Shown here: positions 1 to 6,245 of the stretch, one piece after another
Layout: every line of letters starts with the position of its first letter
How positions within the stretch are numbered: the stretch's first letter is position 1
Assembly (NCBI GenBank): GCA_900769275.1
Contig: CAAGGA010000136.1
Span: 1-7,426, forward strand
Length of the DNA: 7,426 nucleotides
Origin: an uncultured Prevotella sp.
Lineage (GTDB): Bacteria; Bacteroidota; Bacteroidia; Bacteroidales; Bacteroidaceae
Direction: 5' to 3'
The notes under the pieces: model-generated
Told to the model about the DNA's origin: nothing
The model's database searches: none
The model's input: the letters and a program-made list of their open reading frames with translations, nothing else
Made by a program: the position numbers and the translations under genes

Positions 1-122
1 ATTTTCCAAGTGATGATTTCCTGCTTTTCTGCGGAGCAATAGACCCAGAACTCAGCGAGAAAAAGTATATCGTGCCAGGACTCGGCGATGCCGGCGACCT
101 GGAATATGGTGGCAAACTATAA
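1..122 (+). CDS. upp: Uracil phosphoribosyltransferase, C-terminal part (5' truncated by window edge)
   Basis: Only the last 39 or so residues are in the window. The reading frame has its first complete codon at position 3 and ends with TAA at 120-122. The tail contains the signature GAIDPELSEKKYIVPGLGDA followed by GDLEYGGKL, which matches the C-terminal end of bacterial uracil phosphoribosyltransferase, where the PGLGDAGD loop binds uracil. The enzyme is cytosolic and makes UMP from uracil and PRPP in pyrimidine salvage. The next gene starts 30 bp downstream and I see no terminator hairpin between them, so read-through into the envelope genes is possible, although functionally upp is probably an unrelated neighbour. 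The identification rests on the conserved C-terminal motif alone, because the PRPP-binding region lies outside the window. Confidence 0.9.
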   Translation, partial: FPSDDFLLFCGAIDPELSEKKYIVPGLGDAGDLEYGGKL

Positions 123-152
123 CTTACCTCATCCTCCTTTCCACAACATATC

Positions 153-2039
153 ATGATGAAAAAGACTCTGAACGGCATAGAGAAAGCTCTGGAATGGATG
201 TGGTATCCGATAGGCAGGAATGGTATGTTCTTGCCATTCATGTATATTCTCGGCATTACAGTAGGATTGGTGGAGGTGCCGGACTGGAAAGGTGCGCATA
301 TTTACGGCAATATCTGGCTTGAACTCTTCATTGACCTCTACGCAATATGCATCATCTTGGCATTCATTCCCGCAAGTATAAGGCGATGGTGTCACCACCT
401 TATATATATAATAGCATACACACTTGCCTTGATTGACGTGTTCTGCTGGGAAAAATTCAGCAGTACCATAAGTCCGTCAATGCTGCTTCTCGTCAGCGAA
501 ACGACAGGCAACGAGGCTTCAGAGTTTCTCAGCACATACATCACTCCCGACCTGTTTGCCACCAATTTCGCATGGATCCCGGTCATACTGCTATGCCATG
601 TGCTCGTCACCACGGTGCCAAAACTGAGGAAGGTAAAGACCTTGGCAGGAAAAGCCACGCATATCAGCAAGCAAAAGCAAAGGCATCTCCACGCTTTCCT
701 CGGCATACTTACCCTCACTTGCATCATATCGGGAGGAGAATCGTGGCTTTCCAATAAGGAATGTATGTGGAGATTCTTCCACTGCCAGACGGTAGGTGAC
801 GTAGAAAAGGACATGAACAAGAAGCCACATGCCGAGATGTACCAGCCTGCGTATCGCCTTGCTTTCAGCATATTCTCCAACAGTCTTGTAGCGAAACAAC
901 TGGAAAGACTGAAAGACTACGCAGAAAAGATAGAGCAAATGCCGCCCTCGGCACTTGGTATTGACACCTGCCAGATACAGTCGGGCGACATTGTAGTCGT
1001 GATAGGAGAGAGCTATAACAAGCACCATTCTCAGCTCTACGGCTACAATCTCCCCACTACCCCACGGCAAAAGGCTATGGAAAAGCGTGGCAGACTCGTG
1101 AAATTCTCTGACGTCATTGCCCCCTGGAACCTCACAAGTTTTGTCTTCAAGCACCTTATGACCACCTATTGTGCCGATGATGAAAGCGACTGGTGTGACT
1201 ATCCTCTCTTCTGCCAGCTGCTCAGGAAGGCGGGTTATCAGGTCAATTTCCTTACCAATCAGTTTCTCCCCCACGCAAAAGACGCGATATATGACTTCAG
1301 CGGAGGCTTCTTCCTCAACGATGAACTGCTGAGCAAGGTGCAGTTTGACGTTCGAAATGAGGCTACCCACCTCTGGGACGAAGACCTCCTCAAGGACTAT
1401 CACCGCCTTATCACCTCCGACACCCTGCGTCATGCCTCGCCTACAGCAGAGAGAAAGCGGGAGTTTACCATCTTTCATCTCATGGGGCAACACGTCAATT
1501 ATCGCATAAGATGCCCCAGGAAGAAGATGAAATTCTTCCCATCGCATTACAATCTCCCGCAAAACACCCCCAAAGAGGTGAAGAGTATCGCATATTACGA
1601 CTGCGCTACATGGTACAATGACTCCGTCATCGGGGCTATAGTAGATACATACAAGGACAGGGAAGCCATCATATTGTTCTTCTCAGACCATGGGGAAGAG
1701 GTCTATGGACCAGGCTCCCTGCATCATTGCGGACGCAACCACACGACAAACATCACGGCGGACATAGCCCGACAAGAGTACGAAATTCCCATGTGGATAT
1801 ACTGTACGGAGAAATATGCGAGGAAACATCCCGACATAGTCAAGGCTGTCAGGGCTTCAAAAGACCGTCCTTTCATGACGGATGCCCTCTCACACGTGAT
1901 ACTCGGACTGACGGGAGTGAAGTCAAAGTTCTACCGTCCCGAGATGGACGTGCTGAGTCCGCAATACAACAGTTCACGCAGAAGACTCATGCAGCACGTC
2001 GTAGAGTACAATCCTGCATGGAGAACGGACGATAAATAA
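153..2039 (+). CDS. EptA-like phosphoethanolamine transferase (sulfatase-fold, membrane anchored)
   Basis: The 628-aa product has the EptA/EptC/MCR architecture: five hydrophobic segments (about residues 24-42, 54-73, 82-98, 136-156, 180-195) followed by an extracytoplasmic alkaline-phosphatase/sulfatase-fold domain from about residue 200. Visible catalytic landmarks are VVVIGES (281-287), where E286 is a metal ligand and S287 sits at the nucleophile position that is Thr in E. coli EptA; LYGYNLPTTP (295-304); HLMGQH (442-447); and SDHGEE (511-516) with D512 and H513 as metal ligands. Family members move phosphoethanolamine from phosphatidylethanolamine onto lipid A, core sugars or other envelope glycans and leave diacylglycerol. 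The extracytoplasmic part has ten Cys, compatible with several disulfides. ATG 153 is followed at once by ATG 156 and either could be the start; no Shine-Dalgarno is visible. The acceptor cannot be predicted, so no gene symbol is given. It is followed after 11 bp by an acyltransferase gene, suggesting one operon. Confidence 0.88.
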   Translation: MMKKTLNGIEKALEWMWYPIGRNGMFLPFMYILGITVGLVEVPDWKGAHIYGNIWLELFIDLYAICIILAFIPASIRRWCHHLIYIIAYTLALIDVFCWEKFSSTISPSMLLLVSETTGNEASEFLSTYITPDLFATNFAWIPVILLCHVLVTTVPKLRKVKTLAGKATHISKQKQRHLHAFLGILTLTCIISGGESWLSNKECMWRFFHCQTVGDVEKDMNKKPHAEMYQPAYRLAFSIFSNSLVAKQLERLKDYAEKIEQMPPSALGIDTCQIQSGDIVVVIGESYNKHHSQLYGYNLPTTPRQKAMEKRGRLVKFSDVIAPWNLTSFVFKHLMTTYCADDESDWCDYPLFCQLLRKAGYQVNFLTNQFLPHAKDAIYDFSGGFFLNDELLSKVQFDVRNEATHLWDEDLLKDYHRLITSDTLRHASPTAERKREFTIFHLMGQHVNYRIRCPRKKMKFFPSHYNLPQNTPKEVKSIAYYDCATWYNDSVIGAIVDTYKDREAIILFFSDHGEEVYGPGSLHHCGRNHTTNITADIARQEYEIPMWIYCTEKYARKHPDIVKAVRASKDRPFMTDALSHVILGLTGVKSKFYRPEMDVLSPQYNSSRRRLMQHVVEYNPAWRTDDK

Positions 2040-2050
2040 ACAGAGATTAT

Positions 2051-3124
2051 ATGGCAACGACAGAGCAAATATCAAGGAAAGAGACGAGTGCGATGCGGGG
2101 AATCGCCATTCTCGCCATCGTATTGCACAATTATTCCCATTGGCTCGGAAAGATGGTGCAGGAGAATGAGTATCAGTTTCATGTACTCAACGTGCGCCGT
2201 CTGATGCTGGAACTGTCGCATCCCTCATGGGAACTGACAGTACACCTGCTGTCATTCTTCGGCCATTACGGCGTGCCTGTCTTCGTATTCCTCAGCGCAT
2301 ACGGCTTGGTGAAGAAATACGAGAGCTACGACAGCAGTCATGAGAGCAGCACATCGTTCTTCGTTTCCCACTACAAGAAACTCTTTCTGATGATGATTGT
2401 GGGCTATGCGGCATTCGTTCTTGTCGATTATATGACTCCCGGACCACGGAGATATGAGTTCTGGAACGTTGTCGGACAACTGGGAATGTTCAGCAACCTC
2501 TATGCGAATCCCGACCATAACATCTGGCCCGGTCCCTACTGGTACTTCGGATTAATGGTACAGCTCTATGCTTTCTACCGCTTTGTGCTCTATCCCGGCA
2601 AGGGGGCACTGATGGGATTGGTACCAAAGAGGTATCATATTCCGATACTTTCCGCACTGCTTATATCATCACTTCTGGCGCAATTATTCTTTGATCCCGA
2701 GGGTCTCGCCCTGCAATGGTATCGCTATAACCTCTTCGGCTCGCTCCCCATCTTCATCGCAGGACTGCTCTTTGCCCGCCATTACTTTCCAAAAGACACC
2801 ACAAGAGGGACGCATATACTCTGGACTCTCATTGCTACGCTGCTGATAGTGATACTCAGCATGAGTTTCTGGTCGTGGATATTCGTGCCATTCTTCGTCT
2901 GCATCGGCACGATAGCTTTGGTCAAGACTCTTCCGGATGCCCTGCTCTCCCGCCTTGAATGGGTAGGAAGCATATCCGCAGCAATGTTCGTCTGCCACCC
3001 TATCGCCCGGAAAGTAATCATTCCCATCTCCCGTCACGGAGATATATTTGCAGGATTGTTGCTGTATATCATGGCTACTCTTGTGCTTGCCGTGATGTTC
3101 AAGAGGGTGATGAAACAGGGATAA
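2051..3124 (+). CDS. Acyltransferase-3 family membrane protein (first of two)
   Basis: The 357-aa polytopic protein fits the acyltransferase-3 (AT3, OafA/OafB/NodX-like) family. The N-terminal block MRGIAILAIVLH carries the characteristic Arg (R16) and His (H26); GVPVFVFLSAYGL (74-86) matches the second conserved membrane segment; YWYFGLMVQLYAFY (163-176) resembles the mid-protein aromatic segment; and a late block GSISAAMFVCHP (306-317) matches the usual C-terminal 'S..YL.H' region. About ten hydrophobic segments are visible. Family members move acetyl or other acyl groups across the inner membrane onto glycans, peptidoglycan or lipids; the acyl group and target here are unknown. There is no fused SGNH domain at the C-terminus, so a partner may be needed or the AT3 domain acts alone. 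ATG 2051 follows an A/T-rich leader without a Shine-Dalgarno, 11 bp after the upstream stop, consistent with co-transcription. Confidence 0.85.
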   Translation: MATTEQISRKETSAMRGIAILAIVLHNYSHWLGKMVQENEYQFHVLNVRRLMLELSHPSWELTVHLLSFFGHYGVPVFVFLSAYGLVKKYESYDSSHESSTSFFVSHYKKLFLMMIVGYAAFVLVDYMTPGPRRYEFWNVVGQLGMFSNLYANPDHNIWPGPYWYFGLMVQLYAFYRFVLYPGKGALMGLVPKRYHIPILSALLISSLLAQLFFDPEGLALQWYRYNLFGSLPIFIAGLLFARHYFPKDTTRGTHILWTLIATLLIVILSMSFWSWIFVPFFVCIGTIALVKTLPDALLSRLEWVGSISAAMFVCHPIARKVIIPISRHGDIFAGLLLYIMATLVLAVMFKRVMKQG

Positions 3125-3140
3125 CATACTCTTACCAACG

Positions 3141-4184
3141 ATGATAAAAGACATTGAACTGAAAAATATCTCGCGATTCCGTGCAGAACACATGGGTATG
3201 GCAATGCTTTTTGTCATACTCTTCCACGTTGCACTGCCTCGTAACGATATGTTTTTCGGACTTCGCAGGATGGGAAATATCGGAGTGGATATGTTTCTTT
3301 TCCTCAGCGGGATAGGACTATGGTTTTCCTGGAGCAAGCTGAAGATTGACTCTGTAGCCGTCTTTAGGAAGGAATACCTCCGCTTTTACGCCCGGAGACT
3401 CAAGCGGATATACCCGGTCTGGCTGATTATCGCCTGCCTTTACTATATCCCGCGCTTTGACGGAATAGACTGGACAGACCTCTTCGGCGACATCCTCATC
3501 AACTGGGATTTCTGGAAACGTGACGAACTCACATTCTGGTACATCCCCGCCACGATGATGCTCTACCTCTTTGCGCCACCATATATGGAACTGACACGCC
3601 GTCATCCCATCTACCGCTGGATGGTTCTCGTCATGGTGATGTGGTGCATCCTCGTGCAATGGGTAAGCCCTATACATCAGGCAGTGGGGCATATAGAGAT
3701 ATTCTGGAGCCGCGTCCCGATATTTTTCCTCGGCATCAACATGGGCGAAATGGTAAGAAGACAGGATAGGCTTGACGGACAAGGAATATGGATGGTGTGG
3801 ATAATGTTCGGCATGGCACTGTGGAGCAGCATCTGGCTTGAGCAGGTCAAGCACGGACTTTTCCCGCTTTTCGTAGAGAGGATGCTCTATATCCCGCTTA
3901 CGGTGACCACGATAATCCTGCTCAACCGCGTGTTTCGCCGCATGCCACAGTGGTTCAACAGGATAATGGCATGGTGCGGAGCACTCAGTCTGGAGGCTTA
4001 TCTCATCCACATTCAGTTTGTTCTCCGCCCCATAGAGCAGTACCACCTCGGCTATTGGCGCACTTTCCTCCTCACAGTTGCCATCACCATGCCACTCGCC
4101 TGGCTGTTAAACACGTCTGTCAGCCTAATAGAAAAGAAATGCAAAAGAAAAGATACATCTTCTCCGACTTTGACGGCACACTGA
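3141..4184 (+). CDS. Acyltransferase-3 family membrane protein (second of two)
   Basis: The 347-aa polytopic protein is another AT3-type acyltransferase, from a different subgroup than its upstream neighbour. Its first segment reads RAEHMGMAMLFVILFH (14-29), the R-x3-MG-x-A variant with the active-site-type His at H29. NIGVDMFLFLSGIGLWFS (46-63) and YARRLKRIYPVW (83-94, basic cytoplasmic loop) are classic AT3 blocks, and GALSLEAYLIHI (280-291) is the C-terminal conserved segment. The likely role is O-acylation of an envelope glycan or lipid at the inner membrane; donor and acceptor are unknown. The gene begins 17 bp after the first acyltransferase. Its last 15 codons (tail rich in K, S and T) overlap the start of the HAD gene in another frame. 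Low similarity by eye to the upstream AT3 outside the family blocks argues against a recent duplication. Confidence 0.86.
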   Translation: MIKDIELKNISRFRAEHMGMAMLFVILFHVALPRNDMFFGLRRMGNIGVDMFLFLSGIGLWFSWSKLKIDSVAVFRKEYLRFYARRLKRIYPVWLIIACLYYIPRFDGIDWTDLFGDILINWDFWKRDELTFWYIPATMMLYLFAPPYMELTRRHPIYRWMVLVMVMWCILVQWVSPIHQAVGHIEIFWSRVPIFFLGINMGEMVRRQDRLDGQGIWMVWIMFGMALWSSIWLEQVKHGLFPLFVERMLYIPLTVTTIILLNRVFRRMPQWFNRIMAWCGALSLEAYLIHIQFVLRPIEQYHLGYWRTFLLTVAITMPLAWLLNTSVSLIEKKCKRKDTSSPTLTAH

Positions 4185-4741
4185 CGACAAAGGATTCCAT
4201 GATGGAGATAATTCTCTTTCAACGAGGGAAAAAGGGGCTTATCCTCGCCCTATTGCAGCTCCTGCCCTGGATAATACTGATGTTGCTTCGCCTTTATTCC
4301 AACCAGAAGACGAAGGAAAAACTGCTCTGTCACTGCTTCGGAACGATGAAAGAGGCGGACTTTGATGCGTTTTGCCAACGTTTTGCCGATACCCACCGTC
4401 ACATACTGCGCAGCAATCTCTACGACAAACTATTGAAAGCGAAAAGCGAAGGCGCAGAGGTAGTGGTGGTGACTGCAAGTCCGGAGAAATGGGTTACGCT
4501 GCTTGTGCCAGACTTTAAGGTGCTGGGCACGCAACTGCAATTCTCAGAAAAAGGGATGGAGAGACATTTCCTGACAAAGAACTGCTATGGGAAAGAGAAG
4601 GTAAGGCGCATACTTTCCGCCTTTCCCGAACTGCAAACGCAGCGCAAGGACTGCCATGTCACAGCCTACGGAGACTCAAAAGGCGACAGCGCAATGCTAT
4701 CCTTTGCTGACGAAAAGCATTACAGGGACTTTACAGCATAG
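4139..4741 (+). CDS. HAD-superfamily phosphatase (PgpC-like / HAD-IB type)
   Basis: The frame is open upstream to 3950, but the real start is almost certainly ATG 4139, because the product then begins MQKKRYIFSDFDGTLT, the standard N-terminus of a HAD hydrolase, preceded by the A-rich leader TAGAAAAGAA. The 200-aa product has all four motifs: I, DFDGT with D10 (nucleophile) and D12; II, VVVTASP with T112; III, a Lys in GKEKV (probably K154); IV, YGDSKGD with D179 and D183. A hydrophobic stretch at about residues 33-52 in the cap region, the TASP motif and the C-Y-G-K-E-K-V block recall E. coli PgpC (phosphatidylglycerophosphatase C, about 211 aa), so a membrane-associated phosphatase acting on a lipid or glycan phosphate is plausible. 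HAD substrate calls by eye are unreliable; a phosphoserine-phosphatase-like role is the main alternative. It overlaps the upstream acyltransferase by 46 bp, which suggests translational coupling. Confidence 0.85.
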   Translation: MQKKRYIFSDFDGTLTTKDSMMEIILFQRGKKGLILALLQLLPWIILMLLRLYSNQKTKEKLLCHCFGTMKEADFDAFCQRFADTHRHILRSNLYDKLLKAKSEGAEVVVVTASPEKWVTLLVPDFKVLGTQLQFSEKGMERHFLTKNCYGKEKVRRILSAFPELQTQRKDCHVTAYGDSKGDSAMLSFADEKHYRDFTA

Positions 4742-4789
4742 ACACAATGCCATACGAAGATTTCTATTACCCCTACATATAAGAAGGAA
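4742..4789 (+). other. 48-bp spacer between the phosphatase and the membrane-protein gene
   Basis: This short spacer has no hairpin or promoter consensus that I can find, so the two genes are probably co-transcribed. The TAG stop at 4739-4741 is in the same frame as the downstream ATG, and the 16 codons between are free of stops. In another frame there is an 11-codon open frame (4747-4782, MPYEDFYYPYI) that ends 7 bp before the downstream ATG. Nothing shows that it is translated. Confidence 0.4.
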
Positions 4790-6145
4790 ATGACAAACTG
4801 GATAAAAAGAAACCGAGAGATACTATCCGTGATAGCAATAGGCTTTTCCGTGGCTATTGCGCTCAACGTTATGATGCTTTTCTATCACTATGATGCCTGG
4901 ACAAACCCGAAAGTGGGGTTCTGGACGGCATTCCGGAACAGGTTTGAAGTATCAGGCTTCGACCCTTACACGTATATCGTAGTATCAAAATGGCGTCCGC
5001 TCTATGTCATCACACGGCATCCGCTGCTCTCGGTCATGGTCATGCCCCTGTCATGGCTGAACGGCTGGCTGATGGAAGTGACGGACATGAACTGCTCCAT
5101 CTTCATCGTAGCCGCACTGATGGTCTTCCTTACTGTCATATCATGGACGCTGATGTACAGGATCATGCGCAGTATCATCGCTCTGGACTATGCACGCAGC
5201 CTCCTACTTACAGCCTTTTTCTTCTCTTTTTCCCATGTGATGCTGCTGATTTTCGTGGAGGATCACATGGCAATGTCGCTGCCCTTGCTGCTCCTCGCCG
5301 TATATCTCTCGGGCAAAGCCATAAAGGAGGGGCGGAGATTACCCCTGAAACACTCCCTTCCCCTGCTCTTTGTCTCTACCGCCGTGACAACGACCAACTG
5401 CATCAAGGTCTTCCTTGCCGACCTCTTTTCCCGATTGGGAAAGGACTCCCTTTGGCAAATGACAAGGCATTTCTCACTCTATCTCATTCCCCTGTCCGTC
5501 ATCTTCGCCCTCCTCGCCTACCAGCAGGATACCACTCAGGCAACGGAGATGCGCAACACCATGCACACCGTGCAGAAAAGAATGGAGAAAGACAGCGCCT
5601 TTGCCGTGCAATGGCAGAAAGAAATGCTTGACAACCGCAAGGCAAAGGAGAACCAGATAGTCAAACTTCCGTTCGTGACCAACACCGATTACAAGATTGA
5701 CCGCCTGCCCTCGCTCGTGGAGAACGTGTTCGGCGAGGGATTTATCCTGCACACCGACCATGCCCTTCGCGACAGTAACAAGAACAACCGCCCGGTACTC
5801 GTCAGATACAACCATTGGTACTACTATGCCATCGAAGCGGTCATAGTATGGCTGTTCCTCATGGGAGCATGGCTGGCACGAAAGGAACGCGTGATGCAGG
5901 CTGTGCTGGCAATGTTCCTTTTCGACATGATACTCCACGTAGGGCTCAACTTTGCCTCCGCCGACGTGTATATAATGACTGCACACTGGGCTTTCGTGAT
6001 ACCGATAGCCGTAGGATACCTGCTGAAAGCCACGTCAGGAAAACTGCGTACGAACCATGCCGTCACCGCCGTGATGCTTATCCTCACAGTCTTCCTGTGG
6101 GTGCATAATCTCGGGATAATAGTTCCGCACATCCTGAAATTCTGA
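4790..6145 (+). CDS. Polytopic membrane protein of unknown function (probably DUF6080 type, GT-C-like layout)
   Basis: The 451-aa product has a basic N-terminus (MTNWIKRNRE, probably cytoplasmic) and around ten to eleven hydrophobic segments: about 11-31, 77-95, 103-124, 137-156, 160-174, 188-210, 228-244, 345-363, 368-388, 395-413 and 424-446. A polar region at about 244-343, rich in charged residues and Asn, separates the two membrane halves. The first loop has GFDPYTYIVVSKWRP and RHPLL, a combination reminiscent of GT-C glycosyltransferases, but I see no decisive catalytic motif. From memory it resembles a Bacteroidota-specific family of unknown function, DUF6080; this needs a profile search. 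ATG 4790 is the only normal start in the frame after the preceding stop; the AGAAGGA just before it ends 1 nt from the ATG, too close for a standard Shine-Dalgarno. The context among acyl, phosphoethanolamine and glycosyl transferases suggests an envelope role, which is inference. Confidence 0.8.
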   Translation: MTNWIKRNREILSVIAIGFSVAIALNVMMLFYHYDAWTNPKVGFWTAFRNRFEVSGFDPYTYIVVSKWRPLYVITRHPLLSVMVMPLSWLNGWLMEVTDMNCSIFIVAALMVFLTVISWTLMYRIMRSIIALDYARSLLLTAFFFSFSHVMLLIFVEDHMAMSLPLLLLAVYLSGKAIKEGRRLPLKHSLPLLFVSTAVTTTNCIKVFLADLFSRLGKDSLWQMTRHFSLYLIPLSVIFALLAYQQDTTQATEMRNTMHTVQKRMEKDSAFAVQWQKEMLDNRKAKENQIVKLPFVTNTDYKIDRLPSLVENVFGEGFILHTDHALRDSNKNNRPVLVRYNHWYYYAIEAVIVWLFLMGAWLARKERVMQAVLAMFLFDMILHVGLNFASADVYIMTAHWAFVIPIAVGYLLKATSGKLRTNHAVTAVMLILTVFLWVHNLGIIVPHILKF

Positions 6146-6157
6146 TGCCATAGGCTG

Positions 6158-6181
6158 CTCTGCACGGGAGAAAAAGCAGAG
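6158..6181 (+). other. Weak hairpin after the membrane-protein gene (possible inefficient terminator)
   Basis: CTCTGC at 6158-6163 and GCAGAG at 6176-6181 form a perfect 6-bp inverted repeat with a 12-nt loop, starting 13 bp after the TGA stop. Two further pairs are possible beyond a mismatch. There is no T-run after the right arm, so it is not a convincing intrinsic terminator. Its place just upstream of a promoter would suit a boundary between transcription units. Confidence 0.25.
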
Positions 6182-6185
6182 AAGA

Positions 6186-6217
6186 CTTGTCGGAACAGGA
6201 AAAAAAACGTAACTTTG
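6186..6217 (+). promoter_or_regulatory. Bacteroidota-type promoter for the glycosyltransferase gene
   Basis: TAACTTTG at 6210-6217 matches the Bacteroidota primary sigma factor -7 consensus TAnnTTTG exactly. CTTG at 6186-6189 matches three of four bases of the -33 element TTTG with 20 bp between the boxes, close to the usual spacing. An A-run (6200-6207) lies between them. Transcription would start around 6222-6226 and leave a 5' leader of only about 20-25 nt, purine-rich, before ATG 6246. Of three exact TAnnTTTG matches I noticed on the + strand it is the only one in a non-coding gap and with a plausible upstream box. Confidence 0.7.
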
Positions 6218-6245
6218 CGGCAAGAAAGAGAAAAGACAGGAATCG

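Noticed and set aside
120..127. TAACTTAC near the end of upp as a possible -7 box for the phosphoethanolamine transferase
   Set aside because: It matches the TAnnTTTG consensus imperfectly and lacks a convincing upstream box.
591..1562. Long open frame on the - strand (323 codons)
   Set aside because: It lies wholly antisense to the phosphoethanolamine transferase, whose motifs are clear; the minus-strand product shows no recognisable family features.
2913..2920. TAGCTTTG, exact -7 box match
   Set aside because: Internal to a coding region, far from the next start and without a -33 partner.
3043..3050. TATATTTG, exact -7 box match about 90 bp upstream of the second acyltransferase
   Set aside because: It is inside the first acyltransferase coding region and has no TTTG-like box at the right distance upstream, so it is probably chance.
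2684..3337. Minus-strand open frame of 217 codons
   Set aside because: It spans two acyltransferase genes in antisense and its sequence looks like low-information shadow coding (many His, Ser and Glu with no motif).
3950..4138. Possible N-terminal extension of the HAD phosphatase
   Set aside because: The translated stretch is rich in Pro, His and Ser, is antithetic to a HAD N-terminus and lies inside the acyltransferase; the motif-I start at 4139 fits the family exactly.
5233..5270. Perfect 9-bp inverted repeat (CCATGTGAT / ATCACATGG) with a 20-bp spacer
   Set aside because: It lies in the middle of the membrane-protein gene; about one such repeat is expected by chance in a window of this size when spacers of tens of bases are allowed.
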